Shown here: in pieces, positions 7,075 through 13,610 of the stretch
How positions within the stretch are numbered: the stretch's first letter is position 1
Layout of the letters: each line of letters starts with the position of its first letter
Assembly: GCA_002455755.1 (NCBI GenBank)
Contig: DKLL01000043.1
Coordinates: 1-13,637, forward strand
Direction of reading: 5' to 3'
DNA length: 13,637 nt
Source of the DNA: Acinetobacter sp. UBA6641
Lineage (GTDB): Bacteria > Pseudomonadota > Gammaproteobacteria > Pseudomonadales > Moraxellaceae
Notes under the pieces: generated by a model
The model's input: the letters and a program-made list of their open reading frames with translations, nothing else
Database searches by the model: none
What the model was told of the DNA's origin: nothing
Position numbers and translations under genes: made by a program

Positions 7075-8061
7075 ATGAAGCAACCTGTTCGCGTTGCCGT
7101 TACTGGCGCTGCTGGTCAAATTGGTTACAGCCTATTATTCCGTATTGCTAGCGGCGAAATGCTTGGTAAAGACCAACCCGTTATTTTGCAATTGTTAGAA
7201 GTTCCTTTTGAGAAAGCTCAACAAGCGCTTAAAGGCGTAATGATGGAACTTCAAGACTGCGCATTCCCGCTTTTAGCGGACATGATCGGTACTGATGATC
7301 CTAAAGTTGCATTCAAAGATGCTGACTACGCGTTATTGGTTGGTTCACGTCCACGTGGTCCTGGTATGGAACGTGCTGACTTGCTTAAAGTAAACGGCGA
7401 AATCTTCATTGGTCAAGGCCAAGCACTTAACGAAGTTGCGAGCCGTGATGTTAAAGTACTTGTTGTAGGTAACCCTGCTAACACGAATGCTTACATCGCC
7501 ATGAAATCTGCTCCAGATCTTCCAGCGAAAAACTTCACTGCAATGTTACGTCTTGACCACAACCGTGCTGCATCTCAAATTGCTGCGAAAACTGGTAAAG
7601 CGGTTAAAGACATCAAACAACTTACAGTTTGGGGTAACCACTCTCCAACCATGTATGCTGATTACCGTTTTGCAACAATCAACGGTGAAAGCGTTAAAGA
7701 CATGATCAACGATCAAGACTGGAATGCCAATACATTCCTTCCGACTGTTGGTAAACGTGGTGCTGCGATCATCGAAGCACGTGGTCTATCAAGTGCTGCT
7801 TCTGCTGCTAACGCTGCAATCGACCATATGCGCGATTGGGCTCTTGGCACAAACGGCGAATGGGTAACGATGGGTATTCCTTCTGACGGTTCTTACGGTA
7901 TCCCTGAAGGCGTAATGTTCGGTTTCCCTGTTACAACTGAAAACGGTGAATACAAAATCGTTCAAGGTTTAGAAATCGACGAGTTCAGCCGTGAGCGTAT
8001 CAACGTTACATTGAACGAACTTGAAGAAGAGCGCGCAGCGATTGCTGACATGCTTAAATAA
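7075..8061 (+). CDS. mdh: Malate dehydrogenase (NAD-dependent)
   Basis: Malate dehydrogenase interconverts malate and oxaloacetate with NAD in the TCA cycle, in the cytoplasm. The 328-residue protein begins with the Rossmann nucleotide-binding loop GAAGQIG (11-17). It has substrate-binding arginines in [10 protein letters not shown] (R94, R100) and LDHNR (R164), and the catalytic pair D161 and H189 ([10 protein letters not shown]). This is the cytosolic-MDH-like type with the [17 protein letters not shown] signature, not the shorter E. coli type. Length is normal. The start is ATG with GGAG eight bases upstream. Codon choice (for example GGT, CGT, AAC, GAA) is strongly biased compared with neighbours, as in highly expressed genes. 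It stands alone between its own leader and a strong terminator. Confidence 0.98.
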   Translation: MKQPVRVAVTGAAGQIGYSLLFRIASGEMLGKDQPVILQLLEVPFEKAQQALKGVMMELQDCAFPLLADMIGTDDPKVAFKDADYALLVGSRPRGPGMERADLLKVNGEIFIGQGQALNEVASRDVKVLVVGNPANTNAYIAMKSAPDLPAKNFTAMLRLDHNRAASQIAAKTGKAVKDIKQLTVWGNHSPTMYADYRFATINGESVKDMINDQDWNANTFLPTVGKRGAAIIEARGLSSAASAANAAIDHMRDWALGTNGEWVTMGIPSDGSYGIPEGVMFGFPVTTENGEYKIVQGLEIDEFSRERINVTLNELEEERAAIADMLK

Positions 8062-8083
8062 TTTAATCTTCTTGGATTAAGTT

Positions 8084-8118
8084 GAAAAAAAGCACTCCAA
8101 TTGGGGTGCTTTTTTTTA
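8084..8118 (+). terminator. Rho-independent terminator of mdh
   Basis: AGCACTCCAA (8091-8100) and TTGGGGTGCT (8101-8110) form a GC-rich stem with one T-G wobble and an AATT loop, followed by T to 8118 and preceded by a run of A (8085-8091). This is a textbook intrinsic terminator just past the mdh stop, and the A run lets it work on the other strand too. Confidence 0.93.
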
Positions 8119-8208
8119 TAAAATACAAATACTTCATAACAAAACATAACAAGAATACATCAGCCTGTAGTTCTAATATTTACCGCATTTGTTAAGTTAT
8201 AAATGTCG

Positions 8209-8216
8209 TTGAATAA
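8209..8216 (+). promoter_or_regulatory. Shared TTGAATAA element before DUF2789 copy 1
   Basis: TTGAATAA lies 17 bases before the first DUF2789 start. Copy 3 has the same octamer at 8963-8970 and copy 2 has TTTAATAA at 8603-8610. The upstream regions of copies 2 and 3 also share CTTATAA about 10 to 15 bases further up. This could be a common regulatory or promoter element retained after duplication; AT-rich sequence makes chance similarity possible. Confidence 0.3.
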
Positions 8217-8233
8217 CAACAGGAAAGAATCGT

Positions 8234-8491
8234 ATGATACTCGAGCAACAACCGACTTTAGAATTATTATTTGAACAATTAGGTTTGCCTGCAGACCAGG
8301 CTGCGATTGACCAGTTTGTTAAAACTCATCAGTTGGCATCAGAAGTTATTTTGCCAGATGCAAGTTTTTGGAGCGAAAGCCAAAGTGCTTTTTTACACGA
8401 ACATTGGCACCAAGATGATGAATGGATTGTCATTATTGATAAGCTTAACCAGCTCTTGCATGTGGAAAGTGACAGGCTTTCTTCACCCTAA
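8234..8491 (+). CDS. DUF2789 family protein, copy 1
   Basis: This is an 85-residue cytoplasmic protein of the DUF2789 type, found in Acinetobacter, Pseudomonas and relatives, with no known function. Features shared with the two following copies are PTLELLFEQLGLP near the N-terminus, AAIDQFVKTHQL, a W followed by SQSAFL, and DDEWIVIIDKLNQLLH at the C-terminus. The pattern suggests a small all-helical fold. The start is ATG with AGGAAAG about 7 bases upstream. It is preceded by the mdh terminator and followed by its own terminator (8498-8533), so it appears to be a single-gene unit. There is no signal peptide or membrane segment. The family assignment is from memory of the motif pattern. Confidence 0.88.
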   Translation: MILEQQPTLELLFEQLGLPADQAAIDQFVKTHQLASEVILPDASFWSESQSAFLHEHWHQDDEWIVIIDKLNQLLHVESDRLSSP

Positions 8492-8497
8492 GTTTTA

Positions 8498-8533
8498 AAA
8501 ACATGAGGCCCTCTTAAGAGGGGCTCATGTTTT
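8498..8533 (+). terminator. Terminator after DUF2789 copy 1
   Basis: An inverted repeat with 18-base arms and one mismatch spans 8498-8533: it starts AAAACATGAG, turns at CTCTT/AAGAG, and ends CTCATGTTTT. The stem is long and GC-rich in the middle and ends in a short T run, with A on the other side, so it could stop transcription in both directions. Confidence 0.85.
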
Positions 8534-8636
8534 ACTACAAAAATATACAACAAGGGCTATTTCAGAGCTGGGCTTTTTTGCTTAATTCTTATAACTTGAT
8601 AGTTTAATAACTATACAAGTTACCGAGGAGAACAGC

Positions 8637-8897
8637 ATGTTTGATCAGCAACCCACCTTAGAACTTTTGTTTGAACAATTAGGACTCGACTCGAGTCAGG
8701 AAGCCATAGACCAGTTTATAGAAAGCAATCAATTGACGATGGATATACCTTTGCATCACGCTCCGGTCTGGACCCAGGCACAACATGATTTTCTGATTAG
8801 TCACTGGAAAAAAGATGACGAATGGGCGATGGTGGTGGATATCTTAAATGAGCAATTGCATACTGAAGCTCGTCTTTCAGCATCAACGCACCCGTAA
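8637..8897 (+). CDS. DUF2789 family protein, copy 2
   Basis: This 86-residue protein is clearly paralogous to copy 1: both share QQPTLELLFEQLGL exactly, then AIDQFI/V, a tryptophan in the middle, FL..HW, and DDEW.....LN..LH. The C-terminal ten residues (RLSASTHP) differ in all copies. The start is ATG with a strong GAGGAG six bases upstream. Function is unknown. It lies 145 bases after copy 1 with a terminator between, and a second terminator follows at 8915-8942, so it should have its own promoter in 8534-8636. No clear -35/-10 pair could be chosen there. Confidence 0.88.
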   Translation: MFDQQPTLELLFEQLGLDSSQEAIDQFIESNQLTMDIPLHHAPVWTQAQHDFLISHWKKDDEWAMVVDILNEQLHTEARLSASTHP

Positions 8898-8914
8898 ACA
8901 CAAATTGAAACAAC

Positions 8915-8942
8915 AAACCTAGTTTTATCACTAGGTTTTTTT
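8915..8942 (+). terminator. Terminator after DUF2789 copy 2
   Basis: AAACCTAG (8915-8922) pairs exactly with CTAGGTTT (8931-8938) around an 8-base loop, and T continues to 8942. A standard intrinsic terminator 17 bases past the stop. Confidence 0.88.
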
Positions 8943-9002
8943 ATCAATATCTTATAAGTTTATTGAATAATAAATGACAGTTAGGTTGATAAGGAGTGTC
9001 TG

Positions 9003-9263
9003 ATGCTCATGAATAATAATCCATCCTTTAAAATGTTATTTGAACAGCTTGGGCTTGCTTCCAGTCCTGCAGCTATTGAACTTTTTATACGTACCCATCA
9101 ATTACCTTCACAGCAGAACCTTCATGATGCTCCATTCTGGAATAAATCCCAGCGCGAGTTTTTAATTCGCTATCTAGTGGAAGATGCAGATGAGTGGGTC
9201 ATGTTGATTGATGAGCTGAACCAGCAATTACATATGAATGCTACGAAACTACGATCCGCCTAA
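9003..9263 (+). CDS. DUF2789 family protein, copy 3
   Basis: This 86-residue protein is the most divergent of the three. It keeps LFEQLGLASS, AAIELFIRTHQLPS, HDAPFWNKSQREFLIRY and DEWVMLIDELNQQLH. It has one extra residue (EDADEW instead of .DDEW), which I believe is the commoner form in the wider family, so this copy may be closest to the ancestral form. The start is ATG with AAGGAG six bases upstream; an in-frame ATG at 9009 is less well placed. Function is unknown. It is isolated by terminators upstream (8915-8942) and downstream (9407-9431). Confidence 0.88.
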   Translation: MLMNNNPSFKMLFEQLGLASSPAAIELFIRTHQLPSQQNLHDAPFWNKSQREFLIRYLVEDADEWVMLIDELNQQLHMNATKLRSA

Positions 9264-9406
9264 ATTTTAAGGTTAAATTTTTCATTTATTATTTACGCTT
9301 TAATTTTATGTAGGAACAAAGGAAAAGATAAACAAGCAACATACGGACGGTTATTGCTGGAAAAAACTGTGCAGTCCTAAAGCTGGAATATTCACAGATT
9401 TAAGTT
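9264..9406 (+). other. Long 3' region after DUF2789 copy 3, possible small RNA
   Basis: About 140 bases separate the copy 3 stop from the next terminator, much longer than the equivalent gaps after copies 1 and 2. No credible ORF is present. TTTACG near 9291 and TATGTA near 9307 are a poor promoter pair, but a short RNA ending in the terminator at 9407-9431 would fit this layout. The simpler reading is a long untranslated tail. Confidence 0.2.
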
Positions 9407-9431
9407 AAACGCCTCATTGGAGGCGTTTTTT
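9407..9431 (+). terminator. Terminator between convergent genes
   Basis: AAACGCCTC (9407-9415) pairs with GAGGCGTTT (9420-9428) around loop ATTG, followed by T to 9431. It ends rightward transcription from DUF2789 copy 3. Read leftward, it could also serve the convergent gene that stops at 9448, although the T run on that side is short. Confidence 0.9.
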
Positions 9432-9447
9432 ATGCTTCGATCTGGAG

Positions 9448-9975
9448 TTAATGCAATTTACTTTTAACCAAATTCACAAACCAGTGGTCTTCACGAAATG
9501 GATGGAAGGCTGGATGCTGCTGTACCAGAATTAAATCGAAATCGGCAGTTTTACTGTATTTGGTGAGCCAATGTCGTGTTAATGCAGTTTCACTTTTGGC
9601 CGCAGAAGCATAGGCAAGGAAAAAATAAATATCACCATACTGGTCGTGAGTGATGGGTTTTAAGATCTGTTGGGTAATTAGGGCAAATCTTTGTTCCTTG
9701 GTAATTTCGAAATACAGCATATATGCTCTGGCCAAATGCGTAGATAGGTTGATATACAAACTCATTGGCATTTCTTCAAATTCAATACGGCCCTGCTCAA
9801 GCAAGACCACTGCTTCTTGCAGGAAATGAATCTGTTCCTGACGTACGATGCTGAGTGTGACCAGTTGCATGCGTAAATCAGCACGTTCTAAAGCAAGTTC
9901 TGGCGTATTCCCTTGTAAATACAACTGATCAGTTTCGCCAATACGTTGAATAATCTGTTTGGTGTTTTCCCGCAT
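9448..9975 (-). CDS. Conserved-looking cytoplasmic protein of unknown function
   Basis: The gene encodes 175 residues, predicted almost entirely helical, without a signal peptide or membrane segment. I do not recognise a family. The first 40 residues (MRENTKQIIQRIGETDQLYLQGNTP...) are charged and could be coiled coil. The middle, with alternating ARAYMLYFEI and FFLAYASAAKSE segments, resembles TPR-like helical pairs. The C-terminus (QHPAFHPFREDHWFVNLV) is distinctive, with histidines and aromatics. The start is ATG (9973-9975) with GAGGA 8 bases upstream. That ribosome binding site lies in the arm of a 10-bp stem (9981-10017), which may restrain translation. It follows the oxygenase gene by 71 bases on the same strand, so the two may be co-transcribed. 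Confidence 0.8.
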   Translation of the reverse strand: MRENTKQIIQRIGETDQLYLQGNTPELALERADLRMQLVTLSIVRQEQIHFLQEAVVLLEQGRIEFEEMPMSLYINLSTHLARAYMLYFEITKEQRFALITQQILKPITHDQYGDIYFFLAYASAAKSETALTRHWLTKYSKTADFDLILVQQHPAFHPFREDHWFVNLVKSKLH

Positions 9976-9980
9976 CGGTT

Positions 9981-10017
9981 ACATCCTCATCTCTCAATGA
10001 TTGCTATATGAGGATGT
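9981..10017 (-). promoter_or_regulatory. Stem sequestering the ribosome binding site of the 175-residue gene
   Basis: ACATCCTCAT (9981-9990) and ATGAGGATGT (10008-10017) are exact reverse complements with a 17-base loop. In the minus-strand mRNA the downstream arm contains GAGGA, the Shine-Dalgarno for the ATG at 9975. In the folded state ribosome binding would be blocked. No long T run follows on the minus strand, so it is not a good terminator for the oxygenase gene. Confidence 0.6.
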
Positions 10018-10046
10018 TTTTCCAGATTTAAAGCATGCTTGTCAAA

Positions 10047-10649
10047 TTACCAAATGGAATTGTCAGTACGTAACCATGCAGTAATCGAAAGACGTTGATG
10101 TTTGGCCTTGAGCACTTCATGCAATAGATCACTTTGGAACAGGGCAATGCAGTTCGGTTTTGGCGGGATGATGTGCCACTGATCATTTTTATCCTGCAGA
10201 CGAAGTTCGCCGCCCCAGTCGTCTTGCCAGTTTTCATGTAAATAATACACGGTAGAAATCACACGGCCATTTTTACCTTGCGGGTTATCACGGTGCAGGG
10301 CATAAAATTCGCCGGCGTTATAGCAGGCAAAATGGGCTTCAACTTCTCGAATGCCGAGGAAAAAGGCACGGTTCAGCTGTTCAGCCAGACTTTGCAGTGT
10401 TTTGATATGCTGTTGGGCTTTTTCTAAATCTTCATGAATCCATAAAATATGGTCACTGCGAATTTTACTGATGACTCCGTTTTGAATAGCCGCATCTCTA
10501 AACTGATTCAAATGAGAAGTGCACTCTACAACCAAGGCATGCATATATTCTGGAGGATAAACATCCTCAATAATGCTAAAGCCTTGCTGATCCAAATCTT
10601 CAAGAATTTGATCAAGATTGCATGACTTTGGGAGGTGAATTGCATCCAT
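10047..10649 (-). CDS. 2-oxoglutarate/Fe(II)-dependent oxygenase, bacterial prolyl hydroxylase-like
   Basis: This belongs to the SM-20/EGLN-type oxygenases that use 2-oxoglutarate, O2 and Fe(II) to hydroxylate a protein side chain. In Pseudomonas putida a related protein (PPHD) hydroxylates a proline of EF-Tu. Numbered from the preferred start, iron ligands are H119 and D121 (ALHRDNP) and H177 (LLHEV), with R186 (QRLSITAW) to bind 2-oxoglutarate. FFLGIREVEAHFACYNAGEFYALH and RSDHILWI recall the PPHD group. The frame extends to an ATG at 10721, adding 24 residues (MFRSAGYLALEYASFF...). That start has no ribosome binding site, and homologues as I recall them begin near MDAIHLPKSCNLDQIL, so I place the start at 10649, although its own ribosome binding site is also weak. 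It is divergent from rlmJ. The substrate is not shown by the sequence. Confidence 0.85.
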   Translation of the reverse strand: MDAIHLPKSCNLDQILEDLDQQGFSIIEDVYPPEYMHALVVECTSHLNQFRDAAIQNGVISKIRSDHILWIHEDLEKAQQHIKTLQSLAEQLNRAFFLGIREVEAHFACYNAGEFYALHRDNPQGKNGRVISTVYYLHENWQDDWGGELRLQDKNDQWHIIPPKPNCIALFQSDLLHEVLKAKHQRLSITAWLRTDNSIW

Positions 10650-10728
10650 ACAGATATACTCAAAACAGGATAGAAAAAAGCTGGCGTATTCTAGAGCAAG
10701 ATATCCTGCGGAACGAAACATTTTTTCA

Positions 10729-10738
10729 TGCTAAAATA
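10729..10738 (+). promoter_or_regulatory. Probable extended -10 promoter of rlmJ
   Basis: TGCTAAAATA followed by CCCG matches an extended -10 and is nearly identical to the proposed miaB promoter on the other strand at 4059-4068. It would start transcription near 10744, about 22 bases before the rlmJ ATG. No good -35 is visible. Confidence 0.5.
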
Positions 10739-10765
10739 CCCGTTGATATCAGGAATTAAAGAAAC

Positions 10766-11623
10766 ATGAATTACCGTCATCATTTCCATGCAGGCAACTT
10801 TGCCGATGTTATGAAGCATGTGTTATTGCTGCAACTTTTAACACGTTTAAATGCCAAAGATAAACCTTATCGCTATATCGATACGCATGGTGGGGCAGGT
10901 AAATACGATTTATCGACTTCTGCAGCACAGAAATCAGGCGAGTTTTTAAATGGTATTCACCGTTTAATCAAGCTTGATGATTCAATTATTCGTAATGCAC
11001 CTGAAGGCGTAAAGCAATATCTTAAAATTGTTCAGGATATGCGTGAAGTTTCAGGTAAAGGTGCGTATCCGGGTTCACCGTGGTTTGCCCTGGAAGGCAT
11101 GCGTGAAATCGATAAAGCCACGATTTTTGAAATGCAGCCGGACGTTTTCCAACAGCTGCGTTTTAATGTTCGTGACCGCCGTGCCGGCCTGCATGAACGT
11201 GATGCTTATGAAGGCTTACTGGGGATGATTCCACCTAAAGAAAAGCGCGGTCTGGTCATGATTGATCCGCCTTACGAATTGGAACGTAAAGATTTTCCAC
11301 AATTGGTAGAATTGTTGGTTGCTGCATACAAGAAATGGCCTACCGGTATCTTTGCAGTATGGTATCCGATTAAAGATCGCGCCATGATTGAGCGTTTTGA
11401 AAAGAAAATGATGAAAACCGGTATTCGCCGTCAACTGGTGTGTGAAGTATGTGTGTGGCCAGATGATACTCCAGTAGGTCTGAATGGTTGTGGTTTACTT
11501 GTGATTAATCCGCCATGGAAATTTTCGGAAGATGCGGATGAGGCATTACAATGGTTGTTCCCGCATTTACGCATGAGTGAAAATGGTGGACATGCCGCTG
11601 TCCGTTGGCTGGTTGGCGAATAA
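10766..11623 (+). CDS. rlmJ: 23S rRNA (adenine2030-N6)-methyltransferase RlmJ
   Basis: RlmJ adds the N6-methyl group to A2030 of 23S rRNA using S-adenosylmethionine. The 285-residue protein opens with the family signature MNYRHHFHAGNFADVMKH and continues with RYIDTHGGAGKYDL. The catalytic N6-adenine methyltransferase motif DPPY lies at residues 167-170 (MIDPPYELERKDF). The length matches E. coli RlmJ (about 280). The start ATG is fixed by the conserved N-terminus; AGGA lies 11 bases upstream. It is divergent from the oxygenase gene, with about 115 bases between starts, and pssA follows 46 bases after its stop. Confidence 0.97.
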   Translation: MNYRHHFHAGNFADVMKHVLLLQLLTRLNAKDKPYRYIDTHGGAGKYDLSTSAAQKSGEFLNGIHRLIKLDDSIIRNAPEGVKQYLKIVQDMREVSGKGAYPGSPWFALEGMREIDKATIFEMQPDVFQQLRFNVRDRRAGLHERDAYEGLLGMIPPKEKRGLVMIDPPYELERKDFPQLVELLVAAYKKWPTGIFAVWYPIKDRAMIERFEKKMMKTGIRRQLVCEVCVWPDDTPVGLNGCGLLVINPPWKFSEDADEALQWLFPHLRMSENGGHAAVRWLVGE

Positions 11624-11669
11624 GTTATACGTTTGAAAGAGATACGGTTACAGTTAGGATCGACAAAGA

Positions 11670-12497
11670 ATGACAAGTATAAACAAACCTGAAAGTGAAT
11701 CTTCTACACGTGATGAGCATGGTTTTGATGGCATCACCTTCGAAGTGGAAGAAGAAGAGCATACCCAAGAGGGACAAAAGGTGAAGCGTCGTGGCATCTA
11801 TCTGTGGCCGAATCTGATTACAACAGCAGCATTGCTCTCTGGCTTTTACTCCATTATTGCCAGTATGAATGGTGATTTTACCCAGGCCATTTACGCTATT
11901 TTTTTAGCGGCATTATTTGATGGACTGGATGGTCGGGTAGCACGTGCGATTGGTGCGCAAAGCCCATTTGGCGAGCAGTTCGATTCCTTGTCAGACTTGC
12001 TTGCTTTCGGGGTGGCGCCGGCTATTTTAATGTATAGCTGGTGTCTGCACGATTTGGGCCGTATTGGACTTGCCGCCTGTTTTGTTTATACCGCTTGTGC
12101 AGCATTTCGTTTAGCGCGCTTCAATGTGCAAATCGGTGTGGTGGATAAACGCTACTTTATTGGCGTCGCAAGTCCATTGGCTGCGGTGATTATTATTACC
12201 CTGGTTTGGGTAGCGCAGGATTTTCCAGAAATTTTTGCTATACGTGAGCTGGGTATTCAGGTTTTTAATGCTGTGATCATTATTGCAGTCGGCTTGTTAA
12301 TGATTTCGAATATCAAATATTATTCATTTAAAACATTTGACCGCAAACGCGTCCCATTTTTTGTGTTACCGATTGCGGTATTCATCTTTGCCGCAATTAC
12401 TTATAATATTCCAGTAGGGATTCTGGTGATTTCCATTATTTACGCCCTGTCTGGTTTTGTCACCACTTTCCTTGCAAGAAAAAATACCGTCATATAA
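11670..12497 (+). CDS. pssA: CDP-diacylglycerol-serine O-phosphatidyltransferase
   Basis: This integral membrane enzyme makes phosphatidylserine from CDP-diacylglycerol and serine, the precursor of phosphatidylethanolamine. It carries the CDP-alcohol phosphatidyltransferase motif DGLDGRVAR...GEQFDSLSD (D-G-x2-A-R-x8-G-x3-D-x3-D). Hydrophobic segments follow (for example LAACFVYTACAAF, PLAAVIIITLVWVA, VFNAVIIIAVGLLMIS, VPFFVLPIAVFIFAA, VGILVISIIYALSG), giving about 7-8 membrane spans. It is the membrane type II form, not the E. coli peripheral type. The first 40 residues are acidic and soluble (EVEEEEHTQEGQ). The start is ATG with AGGA about 9 bases upstream. No terminator separates it from rlmJ upstream or from the next gene 39 bases downstream. 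Confidence 0.95.
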   Translation: MTSINKPESESSTRDEHGFDGITFEVEEEEHTQEGQKVKRRGIYLWPNLITTAALLSGFYSIIASMNGDFTQAIYAIFLAALFDGLDGRVARAIGAQSPFGEQFDSLSDLLAFGVAPAILMYSWCLHDLGRIGLAACFVYTACAAFRLARFNVQIGVVDKRYFIGVASPLAAVIIITLVWVAQDFPEIFAIRELGIQVFNAVIIIAVGLLMISNIKYYSFKTFDRKRVPFFVLPIAVFIFAAITYNIPVGILVISIIYALSGFVTTFLARKNTVI

Positions 12498-12536
12498 CAA
12501 TGAGAACACTAGACTGAAAATAAAAAGGAGCAAGAT

Positions 12537-13610
12537 ATGCAGTTGTTTCAAGATTTATTTGATCGCTCCAAACAACTCAATCAGGCTCCACTTCAGTCGT
12601 GTTTAGCCTATCATGCGCAAAAAGGTCGCTATAAAATTATTCATCAAGGATTGATGATTCCTAATCTACCTGCGCCCTTGCATTACCTTAATTTTATTAG
12701 TCTGATCGGCCAGCCGAATGCGGCAATGCTACGCAATGAAAGTGCCATTCAAACCACAGCTTTAGATACTGCAACCACAATTGCCAGCATTAGCCCGCAT
12801 ATGGTGGGGCAATTGAATTCTTACTCGGTGGGTAAAGACTGCCGTTTTACCAAAGGACACTTTCAGTTTGCGGACCGGGAAACAATTACCGGAAATTTCC
12901 CGCATTTTCGGATACAGCGTAAAGATAAAGAACTGGGTTTTGATTTATCGATTAGCACCAGCAATATTATTTCCTATTTTACCCAGCTGCGTATGGGGCT
13001 GGCAGATCACTGGTCTTTAATGTGTGAATGTGAAGGGCAGGTAACTTATAAAGAACAAAAATTTGAAATTCAGCAGATGGGTAGTTTTGAATATGCACGT
13101 TGCATTAATTTTTCTTATCTGCCTTTAGCTTTTTTCACTTATCAGATAATCAATCTGGAAAATCAGCGTCAGTTACTTTTGGCACAAATTCGCGATCCTC
13201 TGAATGGTATCTTGCAATCACGCCTCTATTTAAGAGATGCAAAAACAGGAACGGCACAAATGTTTGACCAGAATGTTCGCTTTAAGGTACATCGGGTTTA
13301 TCCCAAAGTAAAAACGCCGAACGGGCAAAGCATGTATTTGCCAAGAGAGTTTGAGTGGAGCTATGAAGGTAAAGATGGCACGTGCATTTCCGTACAGGCA
13401 CAAAGCCGGGGAGATTTTAAATTTGGTCTGGCAGCAGGCTATGTAGGTAGTTTTAAATATCAAATCAGAATTAATCATCATGAAGAAAAAGGTGAAAGTG
13501 GCTATTGTGAATATATCGATTGCCGCTCACTCACCTGGCAAGAAAAAAATAAACAAGAAAAAATGCGTGATGAGTTAGTTAATCCAGTACCTTTTGCATG
13601 CAAAAAATAA
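12537..13610 (+). CDS. Protein of unknown function, DUF6670-like
   Basis: The gene encodes 357 residues with no signal peptide and no clear membrane span. It is rich in aromatic and beta-forming stretches (GNFPHFRIQRKDKELGFDLSIS, HWSLMCECEGQVTYKEQKFEIQQMGSFEYARC, EFEWSYEGKDGTCISVQAQ). The pattern suggests one or two beta-barrel domains of the lipocalin-like kind found in carotenoid hydratase/AttH proteins, but this is only a resemblance. It resembles an Acinetobacter family I recall as DUF6670; that name is from memory and unverified. The start is ATG with a strong AAGGAG six bases upstream. It lies 39 bases after pssA with no terminator between, so it may be co-transcribed and relate to lipids. 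No catalytic motif is evident. Confidence 0.85.
   Translation: MQLFQDLFDRSKQLNQAPLQSCLAYHAQKGRYKIIHQGLMIPNLPAPLHYLNFISLIGQPNAAMLRNESAIQTTALDTATTIASISPHMVGQLNSYSVGKDCRFTKGHFQFADRETITGNFPHFRIQRKDKELGFDLSISTSNIISYFTQLRMGLADHWSLMCECEGQVTYKEQKFEIQQMGSFEYARCINFSYLPLAFFTYQIINLENQRQLLLAQIRDPLNGILQSRLYLRDAKTGTAQMFDQNVRFKVHRVYPKVKTPNGQSMYLPREFEWSYEGKDGTCISVQAQSRGDFKFGLAAGYVGSFKYQIRINHHEEKGESGYCEYIDCRSLTWQEKNKQEKMRDELVNPVPFACKK

Noticed and set aside
8551-8580. T-run after AGCTGGGCT as a further terminator between DUF2789 copies 1 and 2
   Set aside because: The possible stem has only three base pairs; the strong inverted repeat at 8498-8533 already explains termination.
8234-9263. Three small genes in a row as a toxin-antitoxin or defence cassette
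   Set aside because: The three are paralogues of one family with separate terminators; there is no toxin/antitoxin pairing, overlap or effector domain.
9981-10022. Hairpin followed by TTTTT as a plus-strand terminator
   Set aside because: It looks like a terminator read rightward, but no plus-strand gene lies upstream of it; the minus-strand role over the ribosome binding site fits better.
11028-11228. Alternative-frame ORF inside rlmJ
   Set aside because: It overlaps the conserved RlmJ frame completely and shows no independent features.
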